DNA from: Taishania sp965247975
GTDB lineage: Bacteria > Bacteroidota > Bacteroidia > Flavobacteriales_D > Crocinitomicaceae
Assembly (NCBI GenBank): GCA_965247975.1
Contig: OZ252050.1
Span: 1,426,001-1,490,000, forward strand
Length of the DNA: 64,000 nucleotides
Direction: 5' to 3'
Part shown: positions 42,458 through 54,500 of the stretch, piece after piece
How positions within the stretch are numbered: the stretch's first letter is position 1
How the letters are laid out: every line of letters begins with the position of its first letter
Notes under the pieces: model-generated
Databases searched by the model: none
What the model was told of the DNA's origin: nothing
What the model saw: the letters and a program-made list of their open reading frames with translations, nothing else
Made by a program: the position numbers and the translations under genes

Positions 42458-43050
42458 CAATTAACAGAACGCAGGATGGTCAGGAAATCATCGTAGAGGT
42501 AATTCATGTTGCCCGATTTTCCGATAAGTTGCATCACATAAACTTGATCATCTACTTTAAAAGTCGCGATAAAATAATCCATAGGTTCATTGTATTCATA
42601 AGTCGCTCCTTCAACAACTTGGAGATACCCATCCAATTGAATTGATTTAGGTATTTTTTTTCGCTCTGAGCTAAAAGGTGCATCCAGCGAAAGTCCACGT
42701 TTGTGCATACAGTATTTGTGCACCGCGTCGACGTCATCTAAATCATGGTCAAATGAAAATTTAATCACATCAATTTCTCTTTCTTCAAACCCATCTACCG
42801 AAAAATACAAACCCATTTCGTAGATAGAGCGCGTAAAAGCATCGTCTGTGAATGCATAATAAGTGTTGTAGTCATAATCAAACAATTTTGAAATCTGAAA
42901 GGAAATACCTTTGTGTGTTTCTTTGATCGGGTCGGGGAGGTTGTTTTTGTTTTTTTGAAATTTCTTCAAGGATTGATCGCTATAATCATTGGGGCAAGCT
43001 GTAAATAAAACAGCCATAAACGAAATCAATACGAGGTTTAAAATTTTCAC
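42457..43050 (-). CDS. Lipoprotein of unknown function
   Basis: 197 residues. Lipobox FTAC at about residues 17-20 (MKILNLVLISFMAVLFTACPN). The mature part shows no known motif (DYDYNTYYAFTDDAFTRSIYE). The start codon is GTG. The stop overlaps the next gene's ATG by one base, so the two are co-translated. Outer-membrane lipoprotein likely. Confidence 0.8.
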   Translation of the reverse strand: MKILNLVLISFMAVLFTACPNDYSDQSLKKFQKNKNNLPDPIKETHKGISFQISKLFDYDYNTYYAFTDDAFTRSIYEMGLYFSVDGFEEREIDVIKFSFDHDLDDVDAVHKYCMHKRGLSLDAPFSSERKKIPKSIQLDGYLQVVEGATYEYNEPMDYFIATFKVDDQVYVMQLIGKSGNMNYLYDDFLTILRSVN

Positions 43051-43099
43051 AATACCGAAATTAATGAAAAAGTTGGAATTATCTTCTTAGCCCAATTTT

Positions 43100-44329
43100 T
43101 TATTGCACCAAAAGTTCTTTATTTTTTAATTTCCAAGAGTAGCCCAAAGCAAATGCGATAATAGGCAAAAGTGCGATTACGTAGTAAATATAATAGCCAA
43201 ACATGCCGTAAAGGGCTGCTGCGATTAGCGGAAAAATAGCCAAGGTGAGTGAAGAAATTGATTCTGAAATCCCCATAATCTCGCCTTGCTTTTGTGGATC
43301 GGAATGGATAGCTATCAGTCCGTTAAATGTTGGAAAACAAAGAGATAATCCAAGATTCAAAATGTAATAACAAGCAAAATAAATGTAAATGTTATTGGTC
43401 AAAGTAATGGTAAACATTCCAATAACTGAAAACGCAAGTCCGAGAAATAAAGTGTTGAACGAACCGAATCGTTTGATGAATAATTTTGAAACAAAAGCTT
43501 GATTGATCGCTAAAAAGATTCCAACTCCAAGCATGAACAATCCGAGTTCTTTGGTGTTAAACTCGAACAAATCAATCATAAACAACGCGATGGTTGATAT
43601 GTAAAATGCCATCATGATGGAGAATAAAAATTTCATCCAAAAAATGGTTTTTATGAATGCGGTGGGATCCACAATGCGGATGCGTTTCAGAATCAAAAAG
43701 CTATACATGATGTTTTTGCCTTTTTCAGAACTTCTTTTTTCTTCGGGATGCGTTTCTTTGATCCAAAGGAATAAAGCAATTAACGTAAGTGTGGATATCA
43801 CAATCGCGGCAAGCATGGTACCAACAAAACCCCAAGAAGAATTTGCTGTCGATCCACCAATTCCAGGTCCGATAATCATTCCGATGCCAGCAATTCCGCC
43901 CAAATATCCAAAAACGTAAGATTTTTCTTCGCGCGTGGTGATGTCAGACACATAGGCGTTGGTCACAGATGCATTTCCACCTGTGATTCCATCCAGAATT
44001 CTTGAAAAAGCGATAATCCAAAGAGGCAAAGCAAAACCGAAAACGGGTGTGGAAGGTAAATAAAGAGCAATCAAAAAGACAAACCAACTCAACAATGTTC
44101 CAGCCTGACTGATAATTAGAACGGGTTTTCTTCCCAAACGATCCGACATAGCACCCAAATATGGAGCGCCTAAAAATTGGAAGGCCGAATAACAAGTGAG
44201 TAAAAGTCCATACATCCATTTCGGAGCATTATATTCGTCAACGATGAAAGGCAAAACGGGCATTAAAATACTGAAGCCTAAAACATTGACAAAAGTCAAC
44301 ATGAATGCAGGAATGAGCTTTTTAGTCAT
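43100..44329 (-). CDS. MFS transporter (TetA-like group)
   Basis: 409 residues from ATG 44329; a GTG at 44335 overlaps the -7 box and is rejected. Twelve hydrophobic segments and the A-motif LGAMSDRLGRKPVLI after helix 2 identify a major-facilitator transporter; AFSRILDGITGGNASV is the typical motif C/B region of the TetA / DHA1 drug-efflux group. Substrate not known; an antiporter role for small molecules is probable. Confidence 0.92.
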   Translation of the reverse strand: MTKKLIPAFMLTFVNVLGFSILMPVLPFIVDEYNAPKWMYGLLLTCYSAFQFLGAPYLGAMSDRLGRKPVLIISQAGTLLSWFVFLIALYLPSTPVFGFALPLWIIAFSRILDGITGGNASVTNAYVSDITTREEKSYVFGYLGGIAGIGMIIGPGIGGSTANSSWGFVGTMLAAIVISTLTLIALFLWIKETHPEEKRSSEKGKNIMYSFLILKRIRIVDPTAFIKTIFWMKFLFSIMMAFYISTIALFMIDLFEFNTKELGLFMLGVGIFLAINQAFVSKLFIKRFGSFNTLFLGLAFSVIGMFTITLTNNIYIYFACYYILNLGLSLCFPTFNGLIAIHSDPQKQGEIMGISESISSLTLAIFPLIAAALYGMFGYYIYYVIALLPIIAFALGYSWKLKNKELLVQ

Positions 44330-44334
44330 GGGCA

Positions 44335-44342
44335 CAAATGTA
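44335..44342 (-). promoter_or_regulatory. -7 box (TACATTTG) of the MFS gene
   Basis: TACATTTG on the minus strand ends 5 bases before the ATG at 44329, so the transcript is nearly leaderless; the same arrangement is seen at pyrE. Confidence 0.65.
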
Positions 44343-44383
44343 GGTCAAATTCAATTGTGATTTCCTAAATTAGAAAAATACTA

Positions 44384-44935
44384 TCATCGAGCATTCGGGT
44401 CGAATCCAAAAACTTGGGTAGCGTACAAGCGATCTATTTTTGTGTCGAAAGCAACACTTACTCCTGTTAATGTGTAATTTTTATCGATAATATTTTTATA
44501 ATGTGGAGGAGAATCTACCCACAAAGTGACTATCAAATTTGCAAGATTTTCTATCGATGAGCAATCAAATTTTTTCCCTTTTTCGGAGGAAACAATGTTA
44601 TTGAAATCAGTATACAAGACATTCTCACCGACCAAAATGCCATTTGCACCGTAAAAATCAGCACGATCTTGTGGTGTCTTGAAATTTTTTGCTGACTCAT
44701 TGTGAGACATTATTTTTTTATCACGTTGATAGTTCGAATGATGCAATGAAGCACGATAAAGTATTGAATCGGTCGATAATTCAGAGCATTTCTTTTTTAC
44801 TCGAACACTGTCAATTTTTTCTTTGATCCGACTTTCAAGAAGCAACCGGTTCTCTTCTGTACGATCAATATTTTGAGTCATACAACTCGTACTAATAAAC
44901 ACCAAAAGAATTAAAATCAAACCAGAATTTGCCAT
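44384..44935 (-). CDS. CAP/SCP-domain lipoprotein
   Basis: 183 residues from ATG 44935; a TTG at 44977 is possible but adds 14 unneeded residues. Lipobox STSC in LILILLVFISTSCMTQ. The mature part has the CAP (SCP/PR-1) layout: LYRASLHHSNYQRDKK, MSHNE, GENVLY, WVDSPPHYKNI. The His and Glu of this set are the family's usual cavity residues. Probably a secreted or lipid-anchored protein; function unknown. It follows the M1 peptidase and is perhaps co-transcribed. Confidence 0.85.
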   Translation of the reverse strand: MANSGLILILLVFISTSCMTQNIDRTEENRLLLESRIKEKIDSVRVKKKCSELSTDSILYRASLHHSNYQRDKKIMSHNESAKNFKTPQDRADFYGANGILVGENVLYTDFNNIVSSEKGKKFDCSSIENLANLIVTLWVDSPPHYKNIIDKNYTLTGVSVAFDTKIDRLYATQVFGFDPNAR

Positions 44936-44977
44936 TGTTTTCAAACGCAAGATGTGTCCAAATATTGAATGAATCAA

Positions 44978-46936
44978 TTATAGTTTGATAACTTTCCGCA
45001 CTGTTTTTTGATCTGAATTCTTTACTTCAAACAAATAATTTCCTTGAATAAACGAACTCAAATCTACTTGCGTCGTTTCCGTGATTGTTTTGTGAATCGC
45101 AATTCGACCTTTTGTGTCAAAAACAGTCAATTCCATCGATTGATTCTTGTCATTTTGAATGGTTACAATTCCTTCAGTTGGATTCGGATACAATACAATG
45201 ATTTCTTCGTTTAATCCATTTTCTTCGAGGCCAACAGATGGATTCATGGTAATTGAGCCTTGTTGGTTGATGATCCAGTTTTTATAATCCAATTGAACAA
45301 TATTTGTGAAATTCCCCATGTTTGGAATCACAAACAAATCAGAATTAGTAGAAATATCAAGACGCAAGATGGTATCTGCAGCACCAGCACGCAGTACACG
45401 AACATCGATTGGATTAGTAAACGTTGGAGTTACCGAAGGCATCGAAGCAGTGTGGTTTATTCTAATAAGTAAGTCCGAGCCATCCAAATAATATTGTGCT
45501 GAATAGGTTGGATAACCTTCTCCGAAATACCATTGTTCGAAGAATTCTGTTAAACTCACTCCAGAAGCAGCTTCTAATTCAGCTTTTAAATCCAATCCAA
45601 TAGCTGTTGTTTCAGCAAAATTTACTTGGAAGTTTTTCAATCCATCAAAGAAATTTTGATCGTTGTTCACCATGTATCTTAGCGAATGAATAATTGCTGC
45701 TCCTTTGTCGTAAACCAAGCGACCATCAAAAATAGATCCTTCATTTAATGAATCAAGAACCCATACACTTCCTCCTGGATCTTGCATGATGTAATCATGT
45801 CTTCCTTGCATATCGTTTGCTGCTTGACCAGGAGAATACAAGTTTTCCCACATTAAATATTCGCTGTATGAAGCAAATCCTTCATTGATCCAAATGTCAG
45901 CCCAACTTCCGCAAGTTACATTGTCTCCAAACCACTGATGTGCCAATTCATGACATGTTAAACCAGCGTCAAAAAATCCTTGTGTTGTCATGGTCTGATG
46001 CTCCATTCCGCCCGATAATGGAGCCATGCAATGTCCATATTTTTCGTCAGCGAAAGGATACATTCCATATAAATCAGAATATAATTCAAGGAAATCAACG
46101 GTTTCGTCAATGTCTGACTGAAAATAAGGCAAAGTAGAAGGATTGTTATAAATGAAATTTTGAATTAAAATCGGGTCAACAGCACCTGCTGGGTTTGCAT
46201 ACACATTGTATTCGATGTACTCCGCAACAGCTATTGAAATCAAATAATAATCAATTGGATGTCTGTGTTCCCATTCGAATCGTTTTGTTGAACCTAAGTC
46301 TACAGTATTCACAAGCAAACCGTTTGAACCAGCCATGCAATTGCTAGGAACGGTGATTTTTACATCACAACTATCAATTTTATCTTTTAGTGATTGTTTA
46401 CATGCTAACCATTCATAAGCCGAAAATGGCTCCGACAGGGTCCAAGTTACTTGATTTCCCCAAGATTGTGATGATGCATTGGTGAGTCCACCCCCACCTA
46501 ACGGATTTGTGGCTGCATTTGGTGCTGTTCCAAAATAAGTTGTTTCAATAATAAAGCTCTGACCAGCACTTAGATTTGTAGGAACGATAATCGCTGAGGC
46601 AGTGCGTGTGTAGGTTGTTGTAACTCCATTCAATTTGATATCGGTTATTGTGTAATCTTCGAAAAGTTCATACAAAACTTCAGTCATTGGAACCAACGCT
46701 TTTCCATGCATTCCAACTGTCCCCGAAACTGTTCGAGAAGTGTTGTTCATCGCCAAATCGATGTCATAGAAATGTACATCGTATTTTTCTGTTTCTGCAA
46801 TTTGCGCTAAATTTAGCGAATTACTCTTTAAATGACTGTTTGAATAATGTTTGCGTTTAGAACAATGAGTTGCATTTTCTTGTGCGAATCCAACAAAAAT
46901 GTTCATTAAAATGGAGAGAAATAATAGTTTTTGCAT
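44978..46936 (-). CDS. M1-family aminopeptidase with T9SS type A tail
   Basis: 652 residues. Signal peptide (LFLSILMNIFVGFA). The catalytic domain holds a variant of the GxMEN exopeptidase motif, GGMEHQ (309-314), then His329-Glu330-x2-His333 in HELAHQW and the third zinc ligand Glu352 in NEGFASYSEY. The last ~75 residues (VLYPNPTEGIVTIQ...) are a type A T9SS sorting domain. It should be exported and act on peptides outside the cell. The N to H change in GGMEH may alter amino-end recognition. Confidence 0.93.
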   Translation of the reverse strand: MQKLLFLSILMNIFVGFAQENATHCSKRKHYSNSHLKSNSLNLAQIAETEKYDVHFYDIDLAMNNTSRTVSGTVGMHGKALVPMTEVLYELFEDYTITDIKLNGVTTTYTRTASAIIVPTNLSAGQSFIIETTYFGTAPNAATNPLGGGGLTNASSQSWGNQVTWTLSEPFSAYEWLACKQSLKDKIDSCDVKITVPSNCMAGSNGLLVNTVDLGSTKRFEWEHRHPIDYYLISIAVAEYIEYNVYANPAGAVDPILIQNFIYNNPSTLPYFQSDIDETVDFLELYSDLYGMYPFADEKYGHCMAPLSGGMEHQTMTTQGFFDAGLTCHELAHQWFGDNVTCGSWADIWINEGFASYSEYLMWENLYSPGQAANDMQGRHDYIMQDPGGSVWVLDSLNEGSIFDGRLVYDKGAAIIHSLRYMVNNDQNFFDGLKNFQVNFAETTAIGLDLKAELEAASGVSLTEFFEQWYFGEGYPTYSAQYYLDGSDLLIRINHTASMPSVTPTFTNPIDVRVLRAGAADTILRLDISTNSDLFVIPNMGNFTNIVQLDYKNWIINQQGSITMNPSVGLEENGLNEEIIVLYPNPTEGIVTIQNDKNQSMELTVFDTKGRIAIHKTITETTQVDLSSFIQGNYLFEVKNSDQKTVRKVIKL

Positions 46937-47004
46937 GTTTATCTAGTTTTTTCAAATTTACACCTTTTTTCACACAATTTTAGTTTTTAGAAAAGTGTAA
47001 CCAA

Positions 47005-47037
47005 AAGAAAAGCCGAATTTCTGAATGAAATTCGGCT
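47005..47037 (-). terminator. Terminator after the PorP/SprF gene
   Basis: Perfect 10-bp stem AGCCGAATTT (47011-47020) / AAATTCGGCT (47028-47037) with a 7-nt loop. On the minus strand it is followed by TTTCTTTTGG. It ends the transcript of the PorP/SprF-like gene and separates it from the M1 peptidase. Confidence 0.85.
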
Positions 47038-47082
47038 ATATTCTTGGATACTTAAAACCGTATTAGAGGCAGTTCAATTTAA

Positions 47083-48495
47083 CTATTTTATTATAGTAAA
47101 CTCAACTCGTCTATTTTGAGAACGATTTGCTTCACTTGTATTTGGAACAGCAGGTTGCTTATCTGCAACACCTACCGCCTCAATTCGAGTGGCATCTACT
47201 CCTCTTTGCGTCAAGTAATTTCTAACACTTTTCGCTCTCTGAACAGCAATGTTTTGCTTAATAGGATCAGATCCTAAATCACATGAGTGACCAGTAATTT
47301 TTACCTTCATTTTAGGATTGTCCTTCATGGCTTGAATCAATTCTTCTAATCCTTCATCATATTCATGTTGAATTTTTGAACTATTAATTGGGAATCGAAC
47401 TTTTAATTTGAAGGGATCTTCCTTTTCAGGTGTCTCAACAACAGGCTCGTCTACAACAGGATCTGTCGCTTCTGGTTCTTTCACTTCAGGTTCTTTCACT
47501 TCAGGATCTTTCACCTCTGGCTCTTTCACCTCAGGCTCCTTTACCTCTGGGTCTTTTACTTCTGGCACAACTGGATCAACTTTAGTTTCATCGATATCAG
47601 GCTTTTGTGCTTTACAGAATTTTAAGCCAATCATTACTTCATGTGATCCAGAAGAGAAATTTCGCAATTTGCTTCCAGCCATTTCGTAAACATAAGCCAC
47701 TGTAAACTTATTTTTAATGTTTACATTCAATCGCGCTAACAAACTATTGCTTGTTCTATAACCAACTCCGACTGAAATGAAATTCTTGTAAGTTAGTTGA
47801 GCATTCAAATCCAATTGATTGAAATCTTTGATGAATGTTCTATACATAATAGACGGTTGTAAACTAAATTTATCAGAAAAATGATGATCGTAACCGATAT
47901 AGCCTAACAAGTGTCTTTTCAATCCGAAATTTGTTGGACCATTTGTTAAGTCAAATTGTGTTTTTGTTTCCAAAATCTGAGGCACTGAAACGCCAATTTC
48001 TAACTTTTTGAAATTAAAATATGCTGAAAAGTCATTGTTAAATGCCATGTTTGCTTGACGACCTGATGTTACAACATCATCCGAATTGTCATCTACAATC
48101 GCTTTTGAAGGATCAAAGGCTACTTGAAAGATTCCAGCAGATAACCCAAGTCGCAAATTTGAATTGGAACCAAGTTTAATGCGATATGCATAGGAGAACA
48201 ATCCTGAGAACTTGGAAATTAAATGCGTTTGATCGTATGCCAAATTAATTCCCAATCCATGATTTCGTCCGATACCTGTATGCGCACTTAAAAAGCTCGT
48301 TTGTGGTGCACCTTGAATTCCTACCCATTGTGCTCTGTGGCTCAAATATCCTTCAAAACAACCGTTGTAACCGGCATATGCAGAAATTGCTTGATAGCGA
48401 TTCACATTGTATAAACTGCTCAAAGGCATTTGTTGAGCAATCGATGTCACCGATAATGAGATCGATACGATTAGGAATGAAATTTTCTTTTTCAT
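47083..48495 (-). CDS. PorP/SprF-family protein fused to OmpA domain
   Basis: 470 residues. Signal peptide (1-20), then a PorP/SprF-type outer-membrane domain (about 21-300; MPLSSLYNVNRYQAISAYAGYNG). A low-complexity linker of repeated PEVKEP/PEVKDP units follows (about 305-345), then an OmpA C-terminal peptidoglycan-binding domain (about 360-470; TGHSCDLGSDPIKQNIAVQRA and NRRVEFTI). PorP/SprF proteins accompany T9SS substrates with type B sorting domains; the giant HYR protein just upstream (20-base gap) has one. The PEVK-like linker probably spans the periplasm between the outer membrane and peptidoglycan. Confidence 0.92.
   Translation of the reverse strand: MKKKISFLIVSISLSVTSIAQQMPLSSLYNVNRYQAISAYAGYNGCFEGYLSHRAQWVGIQGAPQTSFLSAHTGIGRNHGLGINLAYDQTHLISKFSGLFSYAYRIKLGSNSNLRLGLSAGIFQVAFDPSKAIVDDNSDDVVTSGRQANMAFNNDFSAYFNFKKLEIGVSVPQILETKTQFDLTNGPTNFGLKRHLLGYIGYDHHFSDKFSLQPSIMYRTFIKDFNQLDLNAQLTYKNFISVGVGYRTSNSLLARLNVNIKNKFTVAYVYEMAGSKLRNFSSGSHEVMIGLKFCKAQKPDIDETKVDPVVPEVKDPEVKEPEVKEPEVKDPEVKEPEVKEPEATDPVVDEPVVETPEKEDPFKLKVRFPINSSKIQHEYDEGLEELIQAMKDNPKMKVKITGHSCDLGSDPIKQNIAVQRAKSVRNYLTQRGVDATRIEAVGVADKQPAVPNTSEANRSQNRRVEFTIIK
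47465..47575 (-). repeat. PEVK-like repeat linker
   Basis: A run of about six 5-6-residue units of the form PEVKEP / PEVKDP in the PorP/SprF-OmpA fusion gene. The DNA repeats as TTCACTTCAGGTTC-like 18-mers with variations. Confidence 0.8.
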
Positions 48496-48515
48496 AATTC
48501 TTTTGTGTTTATCGG

Positions 48516-51500
48516 TTAATTTTTAGCACTTAATATTGTTAATGGCCCAGTGTAATTAATTTCACCGTTGCATAAAACAACGTAATAATAAGTGCCATCT
48601 GGAAGTAATTCGCCGTTTACACGACCATCCCAGTCATTTTGATATCCTTTTTGTTCAAAAACTAATTGTCCCCATCGATTTAATACTTGAACTGTACAAT
48701 CTTGGATATAGTTTGCTTCGCGGATAACCCAATTGTCATTTTTACCATCACCATTCGGTGTTAATAAAGTAGCTATGAATAGATCTTCTAAACAACCAGA
48801 ATTGATTCCACTTGCTTGTGTCAAAACATTGAAAGTACATGACGTTATATTGCCGGCATCATCTTCAAAATCAATCGTTATTTGAACTGTTTGAACTCCA
48901 GATAACAAAGTACCTGCTGGTGGATTTTGAATGGTCGTAACCGTTGATGAACAGTTATCGCTAGCTGTGGTCAACGCACCGTAATCTGGCAAGGTAAATT
49001 GACAATTATTGTCAAGTGTTTCAACAACATCACCAAGACAAGAAACTGTAGGACCTTCTTGATCAACTACTGTTACTAATTGAGTACAAGTAGTTGTGTT
49101 TCCAGCGGCGTCTGTAGCAGTCCAAGTCACAGTTGTAGCTCCTATTGGGAAAATAGCTGGTGCGTTATTCGTGATTACTGGAGTAGCACAATTATCGGCT
49201 CCAGTTGCGTTACCAATTGAACCAGTTGCTGAGCATGAACCTATATTAGCAACCAATGTAACAGCACTTGGGCAAATAATAGTTGGATCTTGATTGTCAA
49301 CTACAGTGACAAGCTGTGTACATGTAATAATGTTGTTTGCATTGTCTGTTGCTGTCCAAGTTACAGTGGTATTTCCTATTGGGAAAGTCGCAGGAGCATC
49401 GTTGGTGATCGTTGGAACTCCACAATTATCTGTACCTGTAGCAAGTCCAATTGGCGCTGTAGAAGCACAACTTCCTGGGTCAGTATTAATTGTTATAGCC
49501 GGTGGACAAATGATTGTTGGATCTTGTAAATCCTCCACTTTAACCAATTGTGTGCAAGTAGTTGTATTACCAGCAGCATCTGTCGCTGTCCAAGTTACAA
49601 TGTTATTTCCAAAAGGGAAGTTTGCAGGTGCATCATTTGTAATTGTTGGAATACCACAGTTGTCTGTCGCAGTTGCCACGCCAAACGGCGCTGATGAAGT
49701 GCAGTCTCCAGCATCCGTGAAGATAGTTACATCCACAGGACAAATTATCACTGGATTTTGAGCATCAACTACTGTTACAACTTGCGTACATGTTGCAGTG
49801 TTTCCAGCCGCATCAGTTGCTGTCCAAGTAACTGTAGTTGCACCGATCGGGAATGAAGCAGGGGCATTGTTTGTTACTGTTGGAACACCGCAGTTATCAG
49901 TTGCAGTTGCAGTTCCAATCGCAGCAGTTGAAGTACAAAGACCTGCATCCGTGTTTATCGTTGTCGCTGGTGGACAAGTTATCGCAGGTGTCTCAGCATC
50001 AACAACAGTCACAATTTGTGTACAAGTCGCTATGTTTCCGCCACCATCAGTTGCTGTCCAAGTTACGGTTGTAGTTCCCACAGGGAATACTGCAGGAGCA
50101 TTATTTGTGATCGTTGGTACTCCACAGTTATCAGTTGCAGTAGCTGTTCCAATTGAAGCAGACGAAGTACAAAGTCCAGCATCTGCATTCAAAGAAATTG
50201 CAGTTGGACATGTAATCACAGGATTTTCTGAATCTACTACTGTTACGATTTGCGCACAAGTAGTAACATTTCCAGCAGCATCAGTTGCTGTCCAAGTTAC
50301 TGTTGTGTTACCAATTGGGAATACTGCTGGAGCATTGTTCGTGATTGTTGGAACACTACAGTTATCAGTTGCAGTAGCATTTCCAATCGCAGCAGTTGAA
50401 GTACAAAGACCCGCATCAGTATTTATTGTAATTGCAGCTGGACACGTAATCACTGGATTTTCAGCATCCACAACTGTCACCACTTGCGTACATGTTGCAG
50501 TATTTCCAGCAGCATCAGTTGCTGTCCAAGTAACAGTTGTGTTACCAATTGGGAATGCAGTAGGAGCATCGTTTGTTACAATTGGAACACCACAATTATC
50601 AGTTGCAGTTGCTGTGCCGAAAGCGGCTGTTGAAGTACAAAGACCTGCATCCGTGTTTATCGTTGTCGCTGGTGGACAAGTTATCGCAGGTGTCTCAGCA
50701 TCAACAACAGTCACAATTTGTGTACAAGTCGCTATGTTTCCGCCACCATCAGTTGCTGTCCAAGTTACGGTTGTAGTTCCCACAGGGAATACTGCAGGAG
50801 CATTATTTGTGATCGTTGGAACGCCACAGTTATCAGATGCAGTAGCTGTTCCAATTGAAGCAGACGAAGTACAAAGTCCAGCATCTGCATTCAAAGAAAT
50901 TGCAGTTGGACATGTAATCACAGGATTTTCTGAATCTACTACTGTTACGATTTGCGCACAAGTAGTAACATTTCCAGCAGCATCAGTTGCTGTCCAAGTT
51001 ACTGTTGTGTTACCAATTGGGAATACTGCTGGAGCATTGTTCGTGATTGTTGGAACACCACAGTTATCTGTTGCAGTAGCAGTTCCAATAGCAGCTGTTG
51101 AAGTACAAAGACCAGCATCTGTATTTATTGTAATATCCGTTGGACAAGTAATCACTGGATTTTCAGCGTCAACGACTGTCACCACTTGTGTGCATGTTGC
51201 AGTATTTCCAGCAGCATCTGTTGCTGTCCAAGTAACAGTTGTGTTACCAATTGGGAATGCAGCAGGAGCATCGTTTGTTACAGTTGGAACACCACAATTA
51301 TCAGTTGCAGTTGCAGTGCCGAAAGCGGCTGTTGAAGTACAAAGACCTGCGTCCGTGTTTATCGTTGTCGCTGGTGGACAAGTTATCGCAGGTGTCTCAG
51401 CATCAACAACAGTCACAATTTGTGCACAAGTCGCTATGTTTCCGCCACCATCAGTTGCTGTCCAAGTTACGGTTGTAGTTCCCACAGGGAATACTGCAGG

Positions 51501-54500
51501 AGCATTATTTGTGATCGTTGGAACGCCACAGTTATCAGTTGCAGTAGCTGTTCCAATGGCAGTTGATGAAGTACAAAGTCCAGCATCTGCATCAACAGTG
51601 ATATCTGTTGGACATGTAATCACTGGATTTTCAGCATCAACTACTGTCACGATTTGCGCACAAGTAGCAACATTTCCAGCAGCATCTGTTGCTGTCCAAG
51701 TTACTGTTGTGTTACCAATTGGGAATACTGCAGGAGCATCATTAGTTACTGTTGGAACACCACAGTTATCAGTTGCAGTAGCCGTTCCAATCGCCGCAGT
51801 TGAAGTACAAAGACCAGCATCAGTATTAATAGTAATATCCGTTGGACATGTAATCACTGGATTTTCAGCATCCACAACTGTTACGATTTGTGTACATGTT
51901 GCAGTATTTCCAGCAGCATCTGTTGCTGTCCAAGTAACAGTTGTGTTACCAATAGGGAATGCAGTAGGAGCATCGTTTGTTACAGTTGGAACACCACAGT
52001 TATCAGTTGCAGTGGCAGTTCCAATCGCAGCAGTCGAAGTACAAAGACCAGCATCTGTATTTATTGTAATATCAGTTGGACACGTAATCACTGGATTTTC
52101 AGCATCCTCAACTGTAATTGTTTGAGTACAAGTTGCTGTGTTTCCAGCACCATCTGTTGCTGTCCAAGTAACTGTTGTAGCACCGATTGGGAATACCGCT
52201 GGAGCATCATTTGTGATTGTTGGTACTCCACAGTTATCAGTTGCAGTTGCTGTTCCAATTGCAGTTGATGAAGTACAAAGTCCAGCGTCTGCATCAACAG
52301 TGATATCTGTTGGACATGTAATTACTGGATTTTCAGCGTCAACTACTGTCACAATTTGAGCACATGTAGCAACATTTCCAGCAGCATCTGTTGCCGTCCA
52401 AGTTACTGTTGTTGCACCTATTGGGAATACCGCAGGAGCATCATTAGTTACTGTTGGAACACCACAGTTATCAGTTGCAGTAGCCGTTCCAATCGCCGCA
52501 GTTGAAGTACAAAGACCAGCATCAGTATTAATAGTAATATCCGTTGGACATGTAATCACTGGATTTTCAGCATCCACAACTGTCACGATTTGCGCACATG
52601 TTGCAGTATTTCCAGCAGCATCTGTTGCTGTCCAAGTAACAGTTGTGTTACCAATTGGGAATGCAGCAGGAGCATCGTTTGTTACAGTTGGAGCACCACA
52701 GTTATCAGTTGCAGTGGCAGTTCCAATCGCAGCAGTCGAAGTACAAAGACCAGCATCTGTATTTATTGTAATATCAGTTGGACACGTAATCACTGGATTT
52801 TCAGCATCCTCAACTGTAATTGTTTGAGTACAAGTTGCTGTGTTTCCAGCACCATCTGTTGCCGTCCAAGTAACTGTTGTAGCACCGATTGGGAATACCG
52901 CTGGAGCATCATTTGTGATTGTTGGTACTCCACAGTTATCAGTTGCAGTAGCTGTTCCAATTGCAGTTGATGAAGTACAAAGTCCAGCGTCTGCATCAAC
53001 AGTGATATCTGTTGGACATGAAATCACTGGATTTTCAGCGTCAACTACTGTTACGATTTGAGCACATGTAGCAACATTTCCAGCAGCATCTGTTGCTGTC
53101 CAAGTTACTGTTGTGTTACCAATCGGGAATACAGCAGGAGCATCATTAGTTACTGTTGGAACACCACAGTTATCAGTTGCAGTAGCCGTTCCAATCGCCG
53201 CAGTTGAAGTACAAAGACCAGCATCAGTATTAATAGTAATATCCGTTGGACATGTAATCACTGGATTTTCAGCGTCAACGACTGTCACAACTTGTGTACA
53301 TGTTGCAGTATTTCCAGCAGCATCTGTTGCTGTCCAAGTAACAGTTGTGTTACCAATTGGGAACGAAGCAGGCGCATCGTTTGTTACAGTTGGAGCACCA
53401 CAGTTATCAGTTGCAGTTGCAGTTCCAATCGCAGCAGTCGAAGTACAAAGACCAGCATCTGTATTTATTGTAATATCAGTTGGACAAGTAATCACTGGAT
53501 TTTCAGCATCCTCAACTGTAATTGTTTGAGTACAAGTTGCTGTGTTTCCAGAAGCATCTGTTGCCGTCCAAGTTACTGTTGTGTTACCAATAGGGAATAC
53601 AGCTGGAGCATCATTTGTGATCGTTGGTACTCCACAGTTATCAGTTGCAGTTGCTGTTCCAATTGCAGTTGATGAAGTACAAAGTCCAGCATCTGCATCA
53701 ACTGTGATATCAGTTGGACATGTAATCACTGGATTTTCAGCGTCAACTACTGTTACAATTTGCGCACATGTAGCAACATTTCCAGCAGCATCTGTTGCTG
53801 TCCAAGTTACTGTTGTGTTACCAATTGGGAATACTGCAGGAGCATCATTAGTTACTGTTGGAACACCACAGTTATCAGTTGCAGTAGCCGTTCCAATAGC
53901 AGCTGTTGAAGAACAAAGACCTGCATCAGTATTTATTGTAATATCCGTTGGACATGTAATCACAGGATTTTCAGCATCTACTACTGTCACAACTTGTGTA
54001 CATGTTGCCGTATTTCCAGCAGCATCAGTTGCTGTCCAAGTAACAGTTGTGTTACCAATAGGGAATGAAGCAGGAGCATCGCTTGTTACTGCAGGAGCAC
54101 CACAGTTATCAGTTGCAGTTGCAGTTCCAATCGCAGCAGTTGAAGTACAAAGACCAGCATCTGTATTTATTGTAATATCAGTTGGACAAGTAATCACTGG
54201 ATTTTCAGCATCCTCAACTGTAATTGTTTGAGTACAAGTTGCTGTGTTTCCAGAAGCATCTGTTGCCGTCCAAGTAACGGTTGTAGCACCGATAGGGAAT
54301 ACCGCTGGAGCATCATTTGTGATCGTTGGAACACCACAGTTATCAGTTGCAGTAGCCGTTCCAATTGCAGTTGATGAAGTACAAAGTCCAGCATCTGCAT
54401 CAACTGTGATATCTGTTGGACATGTAATCACTGGATTTTCAGCGTCAACTACTGTCACAATTTGCGCACATGTAGCAACATTTCCAGCAGCATCTGTTGC

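Noticed and set aside
49798..52125. Plus-strand open frame of 775 codons and many similar ones over 49-57.8 kb
   Set aside because: They lie antisense to the HYR array and stay open only because the 234-bp repeat (a multiple of 3) has no stop in that frame. The translations repeat VAVQVTVV and have no start signal or domain.
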